DNA of 43,176 nucleotides from Natronolimnohabitans innermongolicus JCM 12255 (GTDB lineage: Archaea > Halobacteriota > Halobacteria > Halobacteriales > Natrialbaceae), in assembly GCF_000337215.1 (NCBI RefSeq), contig NZ_AOHZ01000034.1:1-43176 (forward strand), written 5' to 3'. The translations under genes and the position numbers were made by a program. Every line of letters begins with the position of its first letter. Position 1 is the stretch's first letter. Below are positions 41,598 to 43,176 of this stretch, in pieces. The notes under the pieces were generated by a model. The model worked only from the letters and a program-made list of their open reading frames with translations, did not search any database and was not told the origin of the DNA.

Positions 41598-42308
41598 TCA
41601 GCGTCGGTCGCCGATCCCCACCGCGTCGACCACGTCGGCCGCCTGCTCCAGGTCCCGCTCGAAGAACGCCCGCCGCTCCCGGATCGTCGCTTCGTCCCAC
41701 TCCCACCACTCGAGGTCCAGCAGTTCGGCTCGAACGTCGCGTGGGAATCGCCAGCCGATGCGGTCGGCGGGAACGCCGGCGACGATCGCGTACGGTTCGA
41801 CGTCGTCGGTGACGACCGAACCGGCGCCGACGACGGCGCCGTCGCCGATGGTCACGCCCGCAAGAACCGTCGAGCGAAGCCCGGTCCAGACGTCGTTTCC
41901 GACCGTAATCGGCTCGTCGCCGGACGGCGGCAACTCCGCGTCGAGCACTTCCTCGTAGAGCCGGATCTGTTGGGACGGCTTCGACGTCCGGTGGCCCGTC
42001 TGCTGGAAGCACGTCTGGCGAGCGATCGCACAGTAGTTTCCGAGCTCGACGTCGCCGACCAGCGAGCAGTTGGGCTCGAGGTTCGTTCGGCGGCCGACCG
42101 TCACGTCGCCGCCGAGGACGCAGCCGCGGCTCAGCCGCGCGTGAGGGCCGACGTCGACGCGACCGCGGAGGAGACACCCTGCGGCGATTCGAGCCGACGG
42201 CGCGACGTCGAGGGCCGTCCCGTCGAGATACCGATCGGCCAGTCCGTGGGTCGCGGTCGGATAACCGAGTATCGACAGCGACCGTTCCAGGATGGTTTCG
42301 AGGGGCAC
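41598..42308 (-). CDS. Hexapeptide-repeat acyltransferase (CatB/LbetaH type)
   Basis: This is a trimeric left-handed beta-helix acyltransferase of 236 residues. Hexapeptide repeats run from about residue 35 to 170, for example VGPHARLSRGCVLGGDVTVG and ITVGNDVWTGLRSTVLAGVTIGDGAVVGAGSVVTDDVEPYAIVAGVPADRI. The FQQTGHRTSKP segment holds the His expected as catalytic base. The end (RFPRDVRAELLDLEWWEWDE) is like xenobiotic acetyltransferases. An acetyl-CoA-dependent O-acetyl transfer is likely; the acceptor is unknown. Confidence 0.87.
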   Translation of the reverse strand: MPLETILERSLSILGYPTATHGLADRYLDGTALDVAPSARIAAGCLLRGRVDVGPHARLSRGCVLGGDVTVGRRTNLEPNCSLVGDVELGNYCAIARQTCFQQTGHRTSKPSQQIRLYEEVLDAELPPSGDEPITVGNDVWTGLRSTVLAGVTIGDGAVVGAGSVVTDDVEPYAIVAGVPADRIGWRFPRDVRAELLDLEWWEWDEATIRERRAFFERDLEQAADVVDAVGIGDRR

Positions 42309-42524
42309 TGTGGACTCGAGTCACGTTCCACGCCTAAAGCAATCGCTCAACTACACCGTAGTGTCAACGAGAAATTGTAATGAAAGACGATGCTACGGGC
42401 GACAACGAGCGGGTACAATGCCAGAGCGAGTCGTAACAGGGCGTTGACCGGACGAGAGCGAGACGTCACGCTCGGGAGAACGGATGGAGTGAAGTCGGAG
42501 TCGGCGCCGACGAAGGGCTGACGG

Positions 42525-42890
42525 TCACGCCCGGTGGACCGTCACCGACTCGAGGACGACGTCCTCGCGTGGGCAGTCGTTCGGACCGGTGTCGACGCTA
42601 CCGATCTCGCGGACGGCGTCCATGCCAACGGAAGACTCGCTTGGCTCGTCTTCCGAGCCTCCGCTCGCAGTGCTCGCGGAGACGTCGACGACCGTGCCGA
42701 AGACGGAGTGGCGGTCGTCGAGGTGTGGCTGGGCGTCGAGCGTGATGAAAAACTGCGAGCCGTTCGTGTTCGGGCCGGAGTTGGCCATGCTCAGGACACC
42801 CGCATCGTCGTGGCGCAGCTCCGCGTGGAACTCGTCGTCGAACTGGTAGCCGGGACCGCCGCGACCGGTTTCGATCGGATCGCCCGTTTG
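42525..42890 (-). pseudogene. Cyclophilin-type peptidylprolyl isomerase, 5' part cut off by IS insertion
   Basis: This is the C-terminal 121 codons of a cyclophilin (cis-trans prolyl isomerase). [53 protein letters not shown] and REIGSVDT are diagnostic. The family has FHRVIxxFMIQ just before TGDP. Here that part is replaced by the end of an insertion element, and the frame becomes unrelated upstream of the Gln at 42890. The Met at 42929 would start a chimeric protein lacking the catalytic FHR arginine. An insert of about 20 Ser/Glu-rich residues after FGTVVD is also present. The first half should lie outside the window, beyond the element. Confidence 0.85.
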
Positions 42891-42891
42891 A

Positions 42892-43118
42892 TTGACCTCC
42901 TCCACGCCCTGAAGGACGTGGAATCCGACCATCGGATTTCCGCCGAGCGTGGCGTTCGAGGTTCCAACCCGCACTCAAGGGGAACCGGTAGCATCTCGGA
43001 AGACACAGCCTTCCGACGGTCCGCGAGAGCCAAGCTCTCGCTTGATACCGGAGGAACTCTCGTTTCCTCCCCTGTATAGGGCTGTGACCCGGTCAAACAG
43101 GCCCCGTCGAATACCATG
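42892..43118 (-). ncRNA. Putative TnpB guide RNA (omegaRNA/reRNA) scaffold
   Basis: Downstream of the tnpB stop are five successive stem-loops: 43050-43056/43064-43070 (7 bp), 43023-43030/43034-43041 (8 bp, perfect), 42996-43002/43010-43016 (7 bp), 42960-42965/42981-42986 (6 bp) and a terminal hairpin at 42902-42921 (8 pairs, loop TTCA). TnpB guide RNAs come from exactly this part of such elements, and the guide begins just past the element end. Here that would be TCAAACGGGCGATCCGATCG in the isomerase gene. The 5' end of the RNA probably lies within tnpB. Confidence 0.7.
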
Positions 43119-43176
43119 TCATCGCCGTGCGAACCACCGCTGGTTCGCCACCCCTTGTGGTTCGGGGACGGCATCT
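43119..43176 (-). CDS. tnpB: C-terminal fragment of TnpB-like RNA-guided nuclease
   Basis: The last 18 codons before the stop at 43119-43121 read DAVPEPQGVANQRWFARR. This resembles my memory of haloarchaeal TnpB C-termini, and the structured region that follows supports it. The gene enters from beyond the window end. Catalytic RuvC residues cannot be assessed. Confidence 0.65.
   Translation of the reverse strand, partial: DAVPEPQGVANQRWFARR

Larger units (their letters stand above)
42891..43176 (-). mobile_element. Right end of an IS200/IS605-type (IS1341-like) element
   Basis: The segment holds the 3' end of a tnpB-like gene and its structured downstream region. It finishes at GGAGGTCAA (42892-42900 on the minus strand), directly against isomerase coding sequence. 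There are no terminal inverted repeats, as expected for this family. The exact boundary is uncertain by a few bases near 42891-42896. The left end and any tnpA lie outside the window. Confidence 0.8.

Noticed and set aside
42525-42974. Cyclophilin read as a complete gene starting within the IS end
   Set aside because: The first part of that frame is insertion-element sequence (the terminal hairpin), and the conserved FHRV/FMIQ region is missing.

Overview
The window is chromosomal DNA from a halophilic archaeon (Halobacteria, most likely a Natrialbales-type organism such as Haloterrigena or Natrinema; the genus is inferred). Predicted proteins are strongly acidic. Base composition is GC-rich with NNC/NNG codons, and most promoters look like TATA boxes with no leader or a short one. 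The gene set is typical: the tubulin-like CetZ1, coenzyme F420 genes (cofC, cofG, cofH), the purine genes purC, purS, purQ and purU, a Tat-exported amidase, and many one- or two-gene transcription units.

Layout. Positions 1-5000 carry four hairpins, two stand-alone RAM-domain proteins around a TrkA-N protein, thymidylate kinase, an NAD(P)-binding epimerase-like protein and cetZ1. Positions 5000-11200 are the F420 locus (cofC-cofG, a deaminase and an SDR on the opposite strand, then cofH) followed by purC. Positions 11400-20120 hold a small membrane protein, a MoaD/ubiquitin-like protein with a tail beyond its GG, an acetamidase/formamidase, a secreted amidase, a DUF2267 protein, a crotonase, a mini zinc protein, purU and a flavoprotein. 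Positions 20290-24320 form a probable metal-handling block: a CobW-type GTPase with three small genes downstream, divergent from a FeoB-like GTPase-permease. Positions 24330-26193 hold a SHOCT protein and another flavoprotein.

Positions about 26390-28110 are an AT-rich island unlike the rest of the window. It encodes a Tat-exported protein of unknown family and, converging on it, a 72-residue two-helix membrane protein. Each has a TATA box about 25 bp before its start codon. A MITE-like inverted-repeat element closes the island just before an MFS transporter. Positions 28328-38788 then carry the transporter, an OsmC protein, a berberine-bridge-like flavoenzyme, a FilR1-type regulator, a rhodanese, purS-purQ, a large PAS/GAF histidine kinase and nadC.

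The last 4 kb are disturbed. They contain a frameshifted response-regulator relic, an intact tRNA-Leu(UAA) and, about 316 bp away, a broken second copy of the tRNA 5' half plus its upstream flank, split by a 73-bp hairpin. After a ferredoxin, an SDR and a hexapeptide acyltransferase comes a cyclophilin-type peptidylprolyl isomerase interrupted by the right end of an IS200/IS605-type element. The window shows the last 18 codons of a TnpB-like protein and a multi-hairpin 3' region that looks like a TnpB guide RNA. It ends exactly where the isomerase reading frame resumes, so the guide would be copied from the isomerase gene. The most interesting items are this insertion, the AT-rich island pair, the split tRNA copy, the repeat family with compensatory hairpin changes, and the tailed MoaD-like protein.
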